Both the position numbers and the translations under genes were made by a program. Below the pieces are notes generated by a model that saw only the letters and a program-made list of their open reading frames with translations, had not been told where the DNA came from and searched no databases. From JAPPHA01 sp963664045 (GTDB lineage: Bacteria; Pseudomonadota; Alphaproteobacteria; Rhodobacterales; Rhodobacteraceae), in assembly GCA_963664045.2 (NCBI GenBank), contig CAXXGT010000014.1:775796-839795 (forward strand): a stretch of DNA of 64,000 nucleotides. The letters run 5' to 3'. Shown in pieces: positions 54,471 to 63,952 of the stretch (position 1 is its first letter; every line of letters begins with the position of its first letter).

Positions 54471-54741
54471 CATGACATGGTCCGGGTGCCAATCGCTGGT
54501 TCGCCTCATCGCGCGTCCGCAGGAAGACCGGCGCCCTGAGCCTGTCGCTCGAAGGACACTATGGCGCATCGGAGGCAGCGACGAGATCTCTGCGGCGCTC
54601 GGCGTCCAGGTCGATATCGCGCGCGGCCTGTCCGTCAATCTCGGCGTCAACCATTCCAGAGCCGAAGCAACCGACGACGTATTGAGGGCTATCGGCACCG
54701 AGGAAACGAAAACCGTCCTTTCAATAGGGTACAGCTTCTGA
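54471..54741 (+). pseudogene. outer-membrane barrel C-terminal fragment, frameshifted
   Basis: NRWFASSRVRRKTGALSLSL and EGHYGASEAATR in one frame, then QVDIARGLSVNLGVNHSRAE and a last strand TVLSIGYSF ending in Phe in another. The alternating strands and terminal Phe fit an outer-membrane or autotransporter barrel. One frameshift near 54590. Confidence 0.5.
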
Positions 54742-55168
54742 AGCGGTTCCGTTGTGGCGCCTTTCAGCGGCACCGGAAGGTGGGCGGCCCGCCGTCGTGC
54801 AGCCGCGGTTCCTTTTCGCTTCCTGGCAATGTCGGCGAGTGGCAGATTGTCGTTCACATAGGTGATGCGGCCAGCATCTGGTTACCTGGATTGCGCATCG
54901 TCTGCGGGTTTACCGTAGTCTTTTCACTGACTGAAACCGGGACCGTCCCGCCACCGGATCCGGCATCACGACCGCAGCCTGGCGGGATTACCGGTCTCCG
55001 GCGCGTTCCTTTCGTTCCAGCGGCGGTCCGCATTGTTCGTGGTGCCGAACCTAATCGGACCAAAGTTGCATATGTGGTCATCTTGTAGACCAGAACGCGT
55101 AAAAATGGGCATTGATGCCAGCATTCCTTTGACCTGCGATCGGGCATCTTTGCCTGAGGGAAGCGTTC
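54742..55168. other. no gene seen
   Basis: 430 bases without a supported gene. Confidence 0.4.
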
Positions 55169-55830
55169 ATGTCTGATCGATCCTTTCTGGATTGCTGGAG
55201 CCTGGATTTCGATGATGTGGGGTTCGATGAAGGTTTCAATCTCGGCAGCCCGGTCAGGGTTGCCATCCAGCTCCGGTTCCTCCGGACACATGGACGTCTC
55301 TCTTCTCGCGAGGACGAACTCTGCCTGGAAGGCTGCAGTGCCTGGGCCAGCAACTGGATCTGACCGTGCCGGACACCGGAAAATTTCGCTTCCATCATGT
55401 CAATGCGCGTCGTCACAGTGTTGCGATCATGCGGCACCTTGGTGTTCGGCGCGCCACGCAAGGATCGTTGTGCCTTGCGCACGTTGATTGTCGAGGACTG
55501 CCGGGATTCGTCTCCGACCGAGGAGGAGCAGATTGCATTTTGACATGCAAGGCGCCTCGCCAATTCAGTCCATGTTTCTTCGGACAAGAACATGGAGCCG
55601 CTGGTTCGTAGCGCACGTCACGGTTTTCTTGAAAGGCTAATGGCGTCCATCGTCCGTTGTCTCCCGACAGGAAGGTGTCGTTTGCGGAGGAGGGCGGAAA
55701 TCCTACGCCAAGTGTTTTTGAGCTTCCCGGGTGCGCCAAATGGCAACGCACCCAGACTTCATGCTGATTGGTGCGACGATGCGTGTTTTCGATGCCGATC
55801 ACATGATCAGCGTATTGACCATGTGATCGA
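55169..55830 (+). pseudogene. Tn3-type transposase N-terminal remnant (DUF4158-like)
   Basis: RSFLDCWSLDFDDVGF, then PVRVAIQLRFLRTHGRLSSR, the first part of DUF4158 of Tn3-type TnpA proteins (W-T-L...R-x-x-x-A-L-Q-L-x-x-L-R-x-x-G-R). After frameshifts: FRFHHVNARRHSVAIMRHLG (HVN-R-RH helix), SPTEEEQIAF and NMEPLVRSARHGFLERLMAS. At least two frameshifts and a stop. A scrap of a sister copy is at 25551. Confidence 0.55.
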
Positions 55831-56157
55831 ACGAGATGCTGTGATTGTGTGTGCTTCCGTCCGTCCGGCGCCAGCGGAAACGCGCTTCATGACCGGCTGA
55901 ACGAACATACACGCCGTTGCGGCGAGCGCCTGATCGCCTGCGGCAGCGGTGTTCATGACCGTAACGTGGCAATCCGGCACCCGAGGCGCGTTCCGTCCGG
56001 CAAGGAGCAAGAAGGCATCAGCTTGACGGGAAAATGAACACAAAGTAGTGAACGGGCAAGATCGGTCTGCTGCCTTCGCCCTCTCGGACGGAAGCAGGAG
56101 TACGCCGGAACGTGAGCCGGTAGCTCGCCGTCACGGGGCGAATTGACTTCGGAGAGC
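55831..56157. other. no gene seen
   Basis: 330 bases between the Tn3-type remnant and the lipoprotein; promoter of the latter not resolved. Confidence 0.4.
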
Positions 56158-57108
56158 GTGAAGGATGGCAACTGCCGGTCGGTCTGTTTGGCGTTATTCA
56201 CCTTGGTGGCGTTCTTGCTTGCGGGCTGCGGCGGCAGCGAGATGTCCGGTTTCGCTCCGAGCGCGGAACAGGTCGGTCACGCCACGCTGACACGTGTGCA
56301 ATCCGCCACGGCTGTCGTTGCCAGCGATCAACATGTGTTCCGATACGACGGCCGATCGTCGCGCACCTTCACCGCGTGCGACGGGACGGTCTGCGGCGTG
56401 AGTCCGACTTCCGGAGGCCTGGAAGCTGCCCTTGCGCGTGCATCGAGCGATGCCCGGTTCGACTTCGGAAGCAGCCATTTTGCGGCGCGACTCGAGGATT
56501 CCCTGGAACTCAATCCACAAACCCGGGCAGTGAACGGTGTCACGCTCGTCGAGGGTTACGGGCTGCGCACCGGAGAGCGGCCGTTCAGCGCAAGGTTCTA
56601 CGGTGCCTGGCTCGACGATGGAGCGTTCTTCGTGAATGAGACCACCTTGACGGTCCGGGACGAGCGCGGTGAGCCCGTCGGCCTGGGCATCGTCTTCGAC
56701 TCCAGCGCCCTTGGCGTGGTTAACGACGCGGCACCAGCGCCCGTGCACGGCATTACGGCAACCTGGGTGGGCAAGATGATCGGTGCGGATGTGAGCGATA
56801 CTGTCACCCGCGGCCAGTTTCTCCGCGGCGATGCCACGCTCGTTATCGATGATCTCTCCGATCCGGATATCGACGTTGTTTTCAGCGATTTCCGGGATCT
56901 GGACACGGGGGCCAGGCTTGCCGACAGGACGATCGCCAGCTGGCAGAACATTTCTCTCGACCGCGGCTCCTTCGGCGCCAAGCCGGCCGGAAGCGATGAC
57001 TACATCCTGGGCCACTTCATCGGAGAAAACCACGGCAGCGTCGTGGGCATCTTCGAACGCAGCAAAGTCGTTGGATCATTCGGCGGAAACCGGCAGCCGA
57101 ACAACTAG
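56158..57108 (+). CDS. TbpB-like surface lipoprotein
   Basis: About 316 residues from GTG 56158 (TTG 56143 possible). Lipoprotein signal FTLVAFLLAGCGGSE with the lipobox LAGC. The C-terminal domain resembles TbpB-type barrels: GSFGAKPAGSDDYILGHFIG, then HGSVVGIFERSKVVGSFGGN. Such lipoproteins capture host iron proteins or other ligands and hand them to a TonB receptor; a truncated TonB receptor lies convergent downstream. Function inferred. Confidence 0.65.
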   Translation: MKDGNCRSVCLALFTLVAFLLAGCGGSEMSGFAPSAEQVGHATLTRVQSATAVVASDQHVFRYDGRSSRTFTACDGTVCGVSPTSGGLEAALARASSDARFDFGSSHFAARLEDSLELNPQTRAVNGVTLVEGYGLRTGERPFSARFYGAWLDDGAFFVNETTLTVRDERGEPVGLGIVFDSSALGVVNDAAPAPVHGITATWVGKMIGADVSDTVTRGQFLRGDATLVIDDLSDPDIDVVFSDFRDLDTGARLADRTIASWQNISLDRGSFGAKPAGSDDYILGHFIGENHGSVVGIFERSKVVGSFGGNRQPNN

Positions 57109-57159
57109 CCTTGACTTCCTGGCGCGTGCCGGACGTAACGGGAGTCGGGCGACATAAGC

Positions 57160-57379
57160 CTCTTGTTGGTTTGCAGGATGATTCGGTGTTGAGTGGCCGG
57201 TTTGTCACGGATTGGATTGTTGTCTGATTGCGTGAAGATCGGAATAGTCCGCAACGTTTTTTCTCTTTCCCGGTAGCCTTTCAGCAGCGCTTCCTTTCCG
57301 GAACGTGGCGGATGGTGGTTTTCCCGCTAGCGTCGCGGGCGCTGCCATCCTGCGCGGAAGGATTGTAGATTTTCCGGCT
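57160..57379. repeat. ~215-bp dispersed repeat, copy 2
   Basis: Partner of 53915-54131. It lies between the TbpB-like gene and the TonB receptor remnant. Confidence 0.75.
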
Positions 57380-57570
57380 TGACACGAGTGCTCTCAAGAG
57401 CCGCTGCAGGTATGGGTCCGGAATGAGCGCCAACGAATGACGCGTCGGTTCCACCTGTCCCTGTCGCAAGTCCGCCGTCGGCGCCCGGCGACCACGCGTG
57501 GATCACCAGAAGCATTATCAATTGCCGATAGTCGGCTGCCGTTCGAGCTGGTAACGGAGATCTCGATCCT

Positions 57571-58598
57571 TCAGAACCGCATGTTGACCGTGAGGAAGAA
57601 AGTGCGCCCCCAACCGGCCACCGAGGGTCCATCCACGCTGTCGGGGTTGGCGGTGTTGATCGTGAGGCCGGCATCGGTGAGGTTGAATACGCCGGCCGCA
57701 ACCCGCATGTCCTCTATCCCCAGAGGCTCCTTCCAGTCCAGCACCAGGTCATGGCCCGTCCAGGACTTGAAACTGCCCGACTCGGTATTGTAGCCAGCTC
57801 GGTAATTGGTGGTCCAGATGGTGCTCAGGCTGCCGCGCTGCAAGTGAAACCTGAGGCGGGCCATGTTCTTGGAGAAAGCATACAGGCGCTCGTTTCTGTT
57901 CGTGCTCCGTTCGGCGTCGATGACGTGCCGCCATGCTCCGGTTATCCCGAACTCGCCCAAGGGCGTTTCGAAGCCCCCCGAACCGAACCGGGTCGTGACG
58001 CCCGTAATCTCGGTCTCGCCGACATTCGCGTAACTGTCGTAAATGGTGATGTCGCCGCCTGCCTGCTCGATGCATTCCGACCTTTCGCCAACCTCCGGGC
58101 ACTCTTCAAAATTTCGCAAGGCCCAATCAGCATCATTCAATTCCACCAGACCGAAGCGTGACAGCCGATACCATTCCACGCTGAGGACGTTCCGCGATGT
58201 GCGTGCCTCAGCGCCGATGGCGAACCTTTTGGTGTCCGAGGGCTTGAGGTTCGGGTTGCCCGTGGACTCGCGTGCCACCTGCCGGGAGTTCATGCCCAGG
58301 CAGTCGCGGGGCCGGTCGTCGTCCTCCCAGTCGGGGATGCAGTCGACATAAGGGTGGCCCTGGGATTCGGTGCTGTAGAGGTGACGCATCGAAGGAGCAG
58401 ACTGTCCCGCGCTCAATGAACTCCGCAGCGCGATGACGTTGTGCGGCCGGTATTCGGCTGCAAGGTTCCAGGACCTCAGCCTGCCCACATCATCGAGGTC
58501 GCTCGCACGACCCGCGACCCTGAAATCGAGGGTTTCAGTCAGCGGCAGCGACATCTCCGTGAACAGCCCGACTGCCTTGCGCTCCCCGGCGTAGCTGA
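57571..58598 (-). pseudogene. TonB-dependent receptor, C-terminal half
   Basis: Reads FRVAGRASDLDDVGRLRSWN, LAAEYRPHNVIALRSSLSAG, GNPNLKPSDTKRFAIGAEAR and ANVGETEITGVTTRFGSGG, and ends VAGWGRTFFLTVNMRF with terminal Phe, the classic barrel end of TonB receptors. The plug and first half are absent: the frame enters the IS66 terminal repeat at 58599. Opposite the TbpB-like gene; the two may have been partners. Confidence 0.85.
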
Positions 58599-58783
58599 GT
58601 AAGCGGGTAAACGGCGACGTCTGTTGATTTCGCCTGGTTTCTGGTTTCGTCCTGTCGGCTGCGGCCGATCCTGCGGCCTGACATTCTCCAATTTGCTGCT
58701 GCTGCGCCGTTTTTTCCGTTTGACACGATAGGGCGCCGGGGCTATTCCCGGCGAATCAAGACGAATCATCGGGGAGAACGGCC

Positions 58784-59449
58784 ATGGGCGCATGGTTTGG
58801 ATCGAAAGCGACCTCTGGTCTTTGCCAACCGCTCATCGCGATGTGTCCGCCGCATGTCGCATATATTGAGACACATCTTGGGGGCGGCGCCATCATGAAG
58901 CGCAAGCCTCCGGCGCTCAGGAACATCGGCATCGATCTCAACCGCCGGGCCATCGACACCTTCAGCTGCGCCTATCCGGTCGAGCTTCACCATGGTTGCT
59001 GCCACGCGTTCCTGTCTGATTTCGACTTCGACGGCCGCGAGCTGGTCTATGCCGACCCGCCCTACGTGCAGTCTGCGCGCAAGTCGCAGCGCCGCTACCG
59101 TTACGACTATACGGACGCCGACCATGTGGAGCTTCTCGGCATCCTGAAGTCGCTGCCCTGTTCGGCGATGGTCTCCGGCTATCCGTCCCGGCTCTACGAC
59201 GAACACCTCTCCGACTGGCATTCGCTGGAGATCCAGGTCAACAACCAGTCCTGCATCGTCACCGAGAAGCTGTGGTTCAACTTCGCGCCCGACCGGGTGC
59301 ACTGGGCGGCCTTCGCCGGACGGAATTTCACCCACCGTCAGACCGTCAAGCGCAAGGCGGCGAGCTGGGGGCGGCGCTACGCGGCGATGCCCCGGGGCGA
59401 GCGCCTGGCGGTGCTGGCGGCGATCATGGCGGAGGAGGCGGAGGAATGA
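58784..59449 (+). CDS. Dam-type DNA adenine methylase, IS66 passenger
   Basis: 221 residues. N6-adenine methyltransferase (D12 class): WFGSKATSG (FxGxK-like motif), ETHLGGGAIM, IGIDLN, and the catalytic DPPY (Asp91) in LVYADPPYVQSARKSQRRYR. Shorter than typical Dam (~270), mostly in the target recognition region. The stop overlaps the tnpC ATG (ATGA), so it is translationally coupled to the transposase. Methylation could protect or time transposition or protect from restriction; inference. Confidence 0.9.
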   Translation: MGAWFGSKATSGLCQPLIAMCPPHVAYIETHLGGGAIMKRKPPALRNIGIDLNRRAIDTFSCAYPVELHHGCCHAFLSDFDFDGRELVYADPPYVQSARKSQRRYRYDYTDADHVELLGILKSLPCSAMVSGYPSRLYDEHLSDWHSLEIQVNNQSCIVTEKLWFNFAPDRVHWAAFAGRNFTHRQTVKRKAASWGRRYAAMPRGERLAVLAAIMAEEAEE

Positions 59450-61179
59450 GCGGGATCGACCCTCACGACCCGGATGCGGTCCGCCAGAGGCTCGACGGGC
59501 TCCATGCGGAGTTCGCGGGGCTGGGCGGCGGCGGCCTGCTGCGGGGGGCTGTCTCCCTGTTCAGGGAGTTGTTCGGGCTTGCCGGGACGCAGTCGACGAT
59601 CATTGCCGCGCTACAGGACAAGCTCACCGAGGAAGTGGCGAAGAACAGTGCGCTTCGCGACCAGCTCGCCCGCTACGAGCGCCAGCAGTACGGCCGGCGC
59701 TCGGAGAAGCGCCGCAACGCCGACGCCGCCTCCGATGGCGCCGCATCGCCGGATGCCGGGGAGGATGAGCCCGAAGCCGAAAGGAAAGGCGAGGCCGAAA
59801 AGAAAGCCGAAAAGAAGCCCCGGGGCGGCGTCAACGGGCGCAAGAAGGATCGTGGCGATGCCGTCAACGGCACCGGGCTGCGCTTCGGCCCCGAGGCGAC
59901 GGTGATCGACATCGACGTGATGCCGCCGGAGATCGAGGGGCTGGCGGAGGGTGAATACGACATCATCTCCGAGCGGGTGTGCTGCAAGCTGGCATCGGTG
60001 CCGATCCGCCACGTGGTGCTGCGTTACCATTACAAGAAGGCGAAGATCAGATCCTCCGGCGCCCTGGTCTGCGCCCCGGCCGTCGAGGGCGTGTTCAAGA
60101 GCTCCTGCGCCGATGTGAGCTTTATCGCCGGAATGCTGGTCGACAAGTTCGCCTGGCATCTCCCCCTCTACCGCCAGCACCAGATGCTGGCCGAGAGCGG
60201 GATCACCGTCAGCCGCAAGTCCCTGAGTGGCTGGGCCAACCGGGCGATCTCGCTGCTGGAGCCGGTGTTCGAGGCCCAGTGCCGCTCGGTTCTGGAAAGT
60301 TCCGTCATCGTCATGGACGAGACGCCGGTGCGGGCCGGGCGCGACCCGGACAGGCCGGGCAAGATGAAACAATGCTACTACTGGCCGGTGCTCGGCGACC
60401 GGGACGAAGTGGTGTTCCACTTCGCGCCCTCCCGCGCCCACCACCATGTCGCGCGGTTCCTCGGCGATTTCGAGGGCACGCTGGTCAGCGACGGCTACGG
60501 CGCCTACGCGGCTTACGCCGAGGCGCGGGGGGAGGCGGTGAGGCAGCAAAATTGCTGGGCGCATACGAGGCGCAATTTCGAGGAGCAGCTGGACAACCAT
60601 CCGGTGTTCGCCGGGAAGGCGCTGGATCTGATCGGGGGCATGTACGGGATCGAGAAGGAATTCCGTACCCGGCCGCCGCCTGAACGCCTGGAGGCGCGGC
60701 GCACCCGCACCCGCCCGCTGGTCGACGCCTTCTGGCAATGGTGTGAGCGGACGCTCGGGGACCCGGCGCTGACGCCGAAGCACCCGATCCGCCGGGCGGT
60801 CACCTACGCCGTCGAACGCCAGCAGGCCCTCGAGGTGTTCCTCGAAGACCCGTTGGTGCCGATCGACTCGAATGGTGTCGAGCGCGCACTGCGCCGCATC
60901 AAGCTGGGACAGAAGAACTGGCTTTTTTCCTGGACAGAATCCGGCGCACGGAACGTCGGGATCGTCAACAGCCTCGTCGCCACCTGTTTCCTGCTCGGGA
61001 TCAGCCCTGCAACCTATCTGGGCGATGTCTTCCAGCGCATCGACACCCATCCGGCCGACCGGGTCCACGAACTGACGCCACGCCTGTGGAAGGACCTCTT
61101 CGCCGACACCCCGATGACCGGCAGCATCGACATGACCGTCGTCCGGGCTCACCCGGACGCCAGCCGGGGACCGCCGTAA
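59446..61179 (+). CDS. tnpC: IS66 TnpC transposase
   Basis: 577 residues from ATG 59446, overlapping the methylase stop. Helical N-terminus, basic linker with acidic repeats (AERKGEAEKKAEKKPRGG), and the DDE domain: Asp in SVIVMDETPVRAG, Asp in TLVSDGYGAYAAY, Glu in DSNGVERALRRIKLGQKNWL. Full length for TnpC. Its 3' end overlaps the tnpB 3' end by 31 bases (tail to tail). Confidence 0.93.
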   Translation: MSGIDPHDPDAVRQRLDGLHAEFAGLGGGGLLRGAVSLFRELFGLAGTQSTIIAALQDKLTEEVAKNSALRDQLARYERQQYGRRSEKRRNADAASDGAASPDAGEDEPEAERKGEAEKKAEKKPRGGVNGRKKDRGDAVNGTGLRFGPEATVIDIDVMPPEIEGLAEGEYDIISERVCCKLASVPIRHVVLRYHYKKAKIRSSGALVCAPAVEGVFKSSCADVSFIAGMLVDKFAWHLPLYRQHQMLAESGITVSRKSLSGWANRAISLLEPVFEAQCRSVLESSVIVMDETPVRAGRDPDRPGKMKQCYYWPVLGDRDEVVFHFAPSRAHHHVARFLGDFEGTLVSDGYGAYAAYAEARGEAVRQQNCWAHTRRNFEEQLDNHPVFAGKALDLIGGMYGIEKEFRTRPPPERLEARRTRTRPLVDAFWQWCERTLGDPALTPKHPIRRAVTYAVERQQALEVFLEDPLVPIDSNGVERALRRIKLGQKNWLFSWTESGARNVGIVNSLVATCFLLGISPATYLGDVFQRIDTHPADRVHELTPRLWKDLFADTPMTGSIDMTVVRAHPDASRGPP

Positions 61180-61514
61180 CGCTTGCGACGGCGGCGAACG
61201 GTGACGTCGATGCCGTCGATCAGGGCCATCAACTCGGTCGAAGACAATGCAAGCGCCGCATGGCCGGAGGCCGGAGGCGGGGCGAACAGGCCCTGCTCCA
61301 GGCGCTTGGACCAGATGAAGAAGCCGCCCCGCTCGAAGCCCAGGACCTTTACGATGGTCCGGCGCCGGTTGACGAACACGTACCAGCGTCCATCGGCCGG
61401 ATTGCACCCGAGATGGCCCGACACCAGCGCGCACAGCCCGTCGAAACTGCGCCGCATGTCGGCCGGGTCCGTCGACAGCCAGATGCCGCCCCGCGGCCAG
61501 CCGCCGAGCATCAC
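61149..61514 (-). CDS. tnpB: IS66 TnpB (orf2)
   Basis: 121 residues. Family pattern: WLSTDPADMRRSFDGLCALV, ADGRWYVFVNRRRTIVKVLG and FFIWSKRLEQGLF. Accessory protein of IS66 transposition, function not defined. Its start overlaps the tnpA stop (ATGA), so the two are co-translated. On the opposite strand to tnpC, which is unusual. Confidence 0.93.
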   Translation of the reverse strand: MMLGGWPRGGIWLSTDPADMRRSFDGLCALVSGHLGCNPADGRWYVFVNRRRTIVKVLGFERGGFFIWSKRLEQGLFAPPPASGHAALALSSTELMALIDGIDVTVRRRRKRYGGPRLASG

Positions 61515-61795
61515 GACCGCCGAACCCGCAGGACAACCCCGTCGCCCAGGTCAAGCTCGACGTCCCAGCCCGAGGAAACCGGCGGCGCAAGCTCGACAAA
61601 GGATCCCTTCCCGCCCCCAGGGCGGAGACGGCACCGCCAGTTCGAGAAGGTCTTCGAGGACAGCCCACGGGACTCGCAAAACTCCCGTTGCGACAGCCCC
61701 GAGCGCTCGAAGTCCGCCATGATGCCGCTCCACTCGTCTGCGCTGCGCACCACCGGCGCACGACGGGAACCAGCCGAACCATTCAAACCTGACAT
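61511..61795 (-). CDS. tnpA: IS66 TnpA (orf1)
   Basis: 94 residues with a helix-turn-helix of the IS66/IS3 OrfA type: WSGIMADFERSGLSQREFCE, SRGLSSKTFSNWRCRLR. C-terminal strand-rich tail (VELDLGDGVVLRVRRS). Begins about 70 bases inside the right terminal repeat. Confidence 0.9.
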   Translation of the reverse strand: MSGLNGSAGSRRAPVVRSADEWSGIMADFERSGLSQREFCESRGLSSKTFSNWRCRLRPGGGKGSFVELAPPVSSGWDVELDLGDGVVLRVRRS

Positions 61796-61893
61796 GACAA
61801 TTTCCTCCGATCATTGATGAATGACCGGAATTATCCCCACCCAACCCTCGCGTGAGCAACCGAATTATCAGACGTCGCCATTTACCCGCTTAC

Positions 61894-63026
61894 GGCGCAC
61901 CTGCAGCTGTGCGTCGGCGCCGAAGGAGGTGGTGGCGCCACCGGTTCCCCGGCTGTTTCCCGGCTCCTCCTATGGGATCAGCTTCTGGGTCTGTTTCCTG
62001 CTCGAGCGTTACGCCTTCCACCGTCCGCTGAACCGGGTCGCGGCATGGATGCGTGACCAGGGGGTGCCCATCTCGGCCGGGACCCTGGGCGACAGCATTC
62101 ACAGGCTGATGCCGTTGTTCGACCCGCTGTCGCAGGCGATCCTCGCCCACCTGAAAGCGGCCTCGGTGCTTCAGGGCGACGAAACCGGCTGGCGGGTTCA
62201 ATCCCTCAAGGCCATCCGTGGCACCAGCCGGGCCTGGCTGTGGTGTGCGGTCTCCCGGGATGCGGTGTGGTTCCAGGTGGACGCGCGGCGCAATGCCGAG
62301 GCGGCCGGCAAGCTGTTCGCCGGCGTCGGTGCCGGCACGGTCCTGGTTTGTGACGCCTACTCGGCCTACAAGAAACTCGCGCGCGTTCTCGGCGGCATCC
62401 TGATCCTGGCCTGGTGCTGGGTCCATGTTCGCCGCAAATTCATCGAGGCCGCGGCCGGCAATGACGCCCTGGAGGCATGGGAGAACCGGTGGCTGGACCG
62501 GATCGGGAAACTATTCCACCTGAACAGGGTCCGGCTGAAACACTACGACCCGGAAGCGGGGATGGATCAGCAGTCGCGAAAGTTCGGGATTGCACATCGT
62601 CAACTGCAACGCGCGGTCGACAAGCTGTTCGCCCTCGCGGAGACGGAACGCGCGGGGCCTGCCGGTTCGGACCGGCGAGCGAAGGCGCTCAACTCGCTGG
62701 TGCGGCATCGCGGCGGGCTCTGCGTGTTCGTCGACAGGCCGGACATTCCCATGGACAACAATTTGCCTGAAAGAATCCAGCGCGGTCCCGTGATCGGGCG
62801 GAAGCTGTCGTTCGGCTCCGACAGCCTGGAAGGCGCCCGGTACTCCGCCATGATGTACGGGATCATCGAGACCCTGCGGATGAACGGGATCGATGTCCGC
62901 ACGTGGCTCGACGACTGGCTCTCGGCCTGCGCGGGCAACGGCGGCCAGCCTCCGGACGACCTCTCACCCTGGCTGCCATGGTCGATGGACGAAGACAGGC
63001 GCCGACAACTCAAGGCCACGCAATGA
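61894..63026 (+). pseudogene. IS66 TnpC, N-terminally truncated
   Basis: Begins mid-protein at the zinc-ribbon/linker (CSCASAPKEVVAPPVPRLFP), then the complete DDE domain: Asp in SVLQGDETGWRV, Asp in TVLVCDAYSAYKKL, Glu in DNNLPERIQRGPVIGRKLSF. The N-terminal DNA-binding part is lost at the junction at 61893. An ATG at 61821 gives an open frame but its first codons lie in the neighbouring element. Ends with the ATGA overlap to DUF4338. Confidence 0.85.
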
Positions 63027-63952
63027 CCGCGGACAACACCACGATCGCGTGCCGTTACCACGGGCGTGACTTCACCACCGGCGAGATGGCGCTGATGCGG
63101 GACCTGATCGCGGCCTCCCCGCAACAGACCCGTGCCGGGCTGGCGCGCGCGTTCTGCCGCGCCATCGGCTGGGTCAAGCCCGACGGCGAACTCAGGGCCA
63201 TGATGGCCCGGCTCACCATGCTGAGGATGCACCGGGACGGGATCATCACACTGCCGCCGCCGCGACACGGACCGCGGCCGCGGCGGGTTCCGGAGTTCGG
63301 CCCGGAAACCGACCCGCCGCAGACGCCGATGCCGGAGACCCTGGACGCGGTGCGCCCGGTCCGCCTGGTCAGGGTTCACCGGCGCCGGCCGTGCCGCCAG
63401 TGTCGCCTGGAACGGCTTCATCGCCCGCTGGCACTACCTCGGTTACACGCCCCTCATCGGTGCACAGATGCGCTATGCGGTCCAGGACCGGGAGGGCCGG
63501 CCGCTGGCCATGCTCGGCTTCTCGGCCGCCGCATGGAAGACCGCACCCCGCGATGCCTTCATCGGATGGTCTCCGGAAGTCCGGGAGCGGAACCTGTACC
63601 GCGTGATCAACAATGCCCGATATCTCATCATGCCATGGATCCGGATTCCAGGTCTCGCCTCCCACATCCTCTCCCGGGCGCGGCGCCAACTGCCGAAGGA
63701 CTGGCAAAGCCACCACAACATCTCCCCGGTCCTGATGGAAACCTTCGTCGAAACCCCGCGCTTCTCAGGGATCACCTACAAGGCGTCCGGATGGATCCAT
63801 GTCGGAACAACAAAGGGGCGGGGCAAATACGACAGAAAGAATGAATTCGCAAAGCCCAGGAAAGACATCTGGCTCTGCCCGCTCAGAAAAGACTGGAAAA
63901 GAATCCTCAATCAATAGACAACAGACAACAACATCACGCCTTCGCCGAACGC
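62637..63952 (+). repeat. 1.3-kb direct repeat, copy 2
   Basis: Partner of 11416-12730, offset 51,221 bases, with one extra T near 63375. See the copy 1 entry for differences. Confidence 0.92.
63023..63917 (+). pseudogene. DruA-like DUF4338 gene, frameshifted copy
   Basis: Same gene as 11802-12695 except for a single T insertion near 63375 (GGGTTCACC versus GGGTCACC) that shifts the frame just after the N-terminal domain. The C-terminal core (MRYAVQDREGRPLAMLGFSA, KASGWIHVGTTKGRGKYD) is intact in the +1 frame from about 63376 to 63917. The intact copy at 11.8 kb could supply function. Confidence 0.88.

Larger units (their letters stand above)
58599..61893. mobile_element. IS66 element with DNA adenine methylase cargo
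   Basis: 3295 bp. Terminal inverted repeats GTAAGCGGGTAAACGGCGAC (58599 inward) and GTAAGCGGGTAAATGGCGAC (61893 inward) match at 24 of 25 bases including CGTCTG. Contents: methylase and tnpC on the plus strand, tnpB and tnpA on the minus strand. Flanks differ (GTAGCTGA left, GGCGCACC right), so no 8-bp duplication: the element lies between a TonB receptor and a truncated second IS66, a recombined or nested state. Confidence 0.88.

Noticed and set aside
53881..54492. 203-residue minus-strand ORF as a gene
   Set aside because: Covers a dispersed repeat and the antisense of a zinc-ribbon fragment; copy 2 of the repeat does not keep the frame open.
59611..61782. 723-residue minus-strand ORF
   Set aside because: Antisense shadow of IS66 tnpC with no motif; high GC keeps the opposite strand open.
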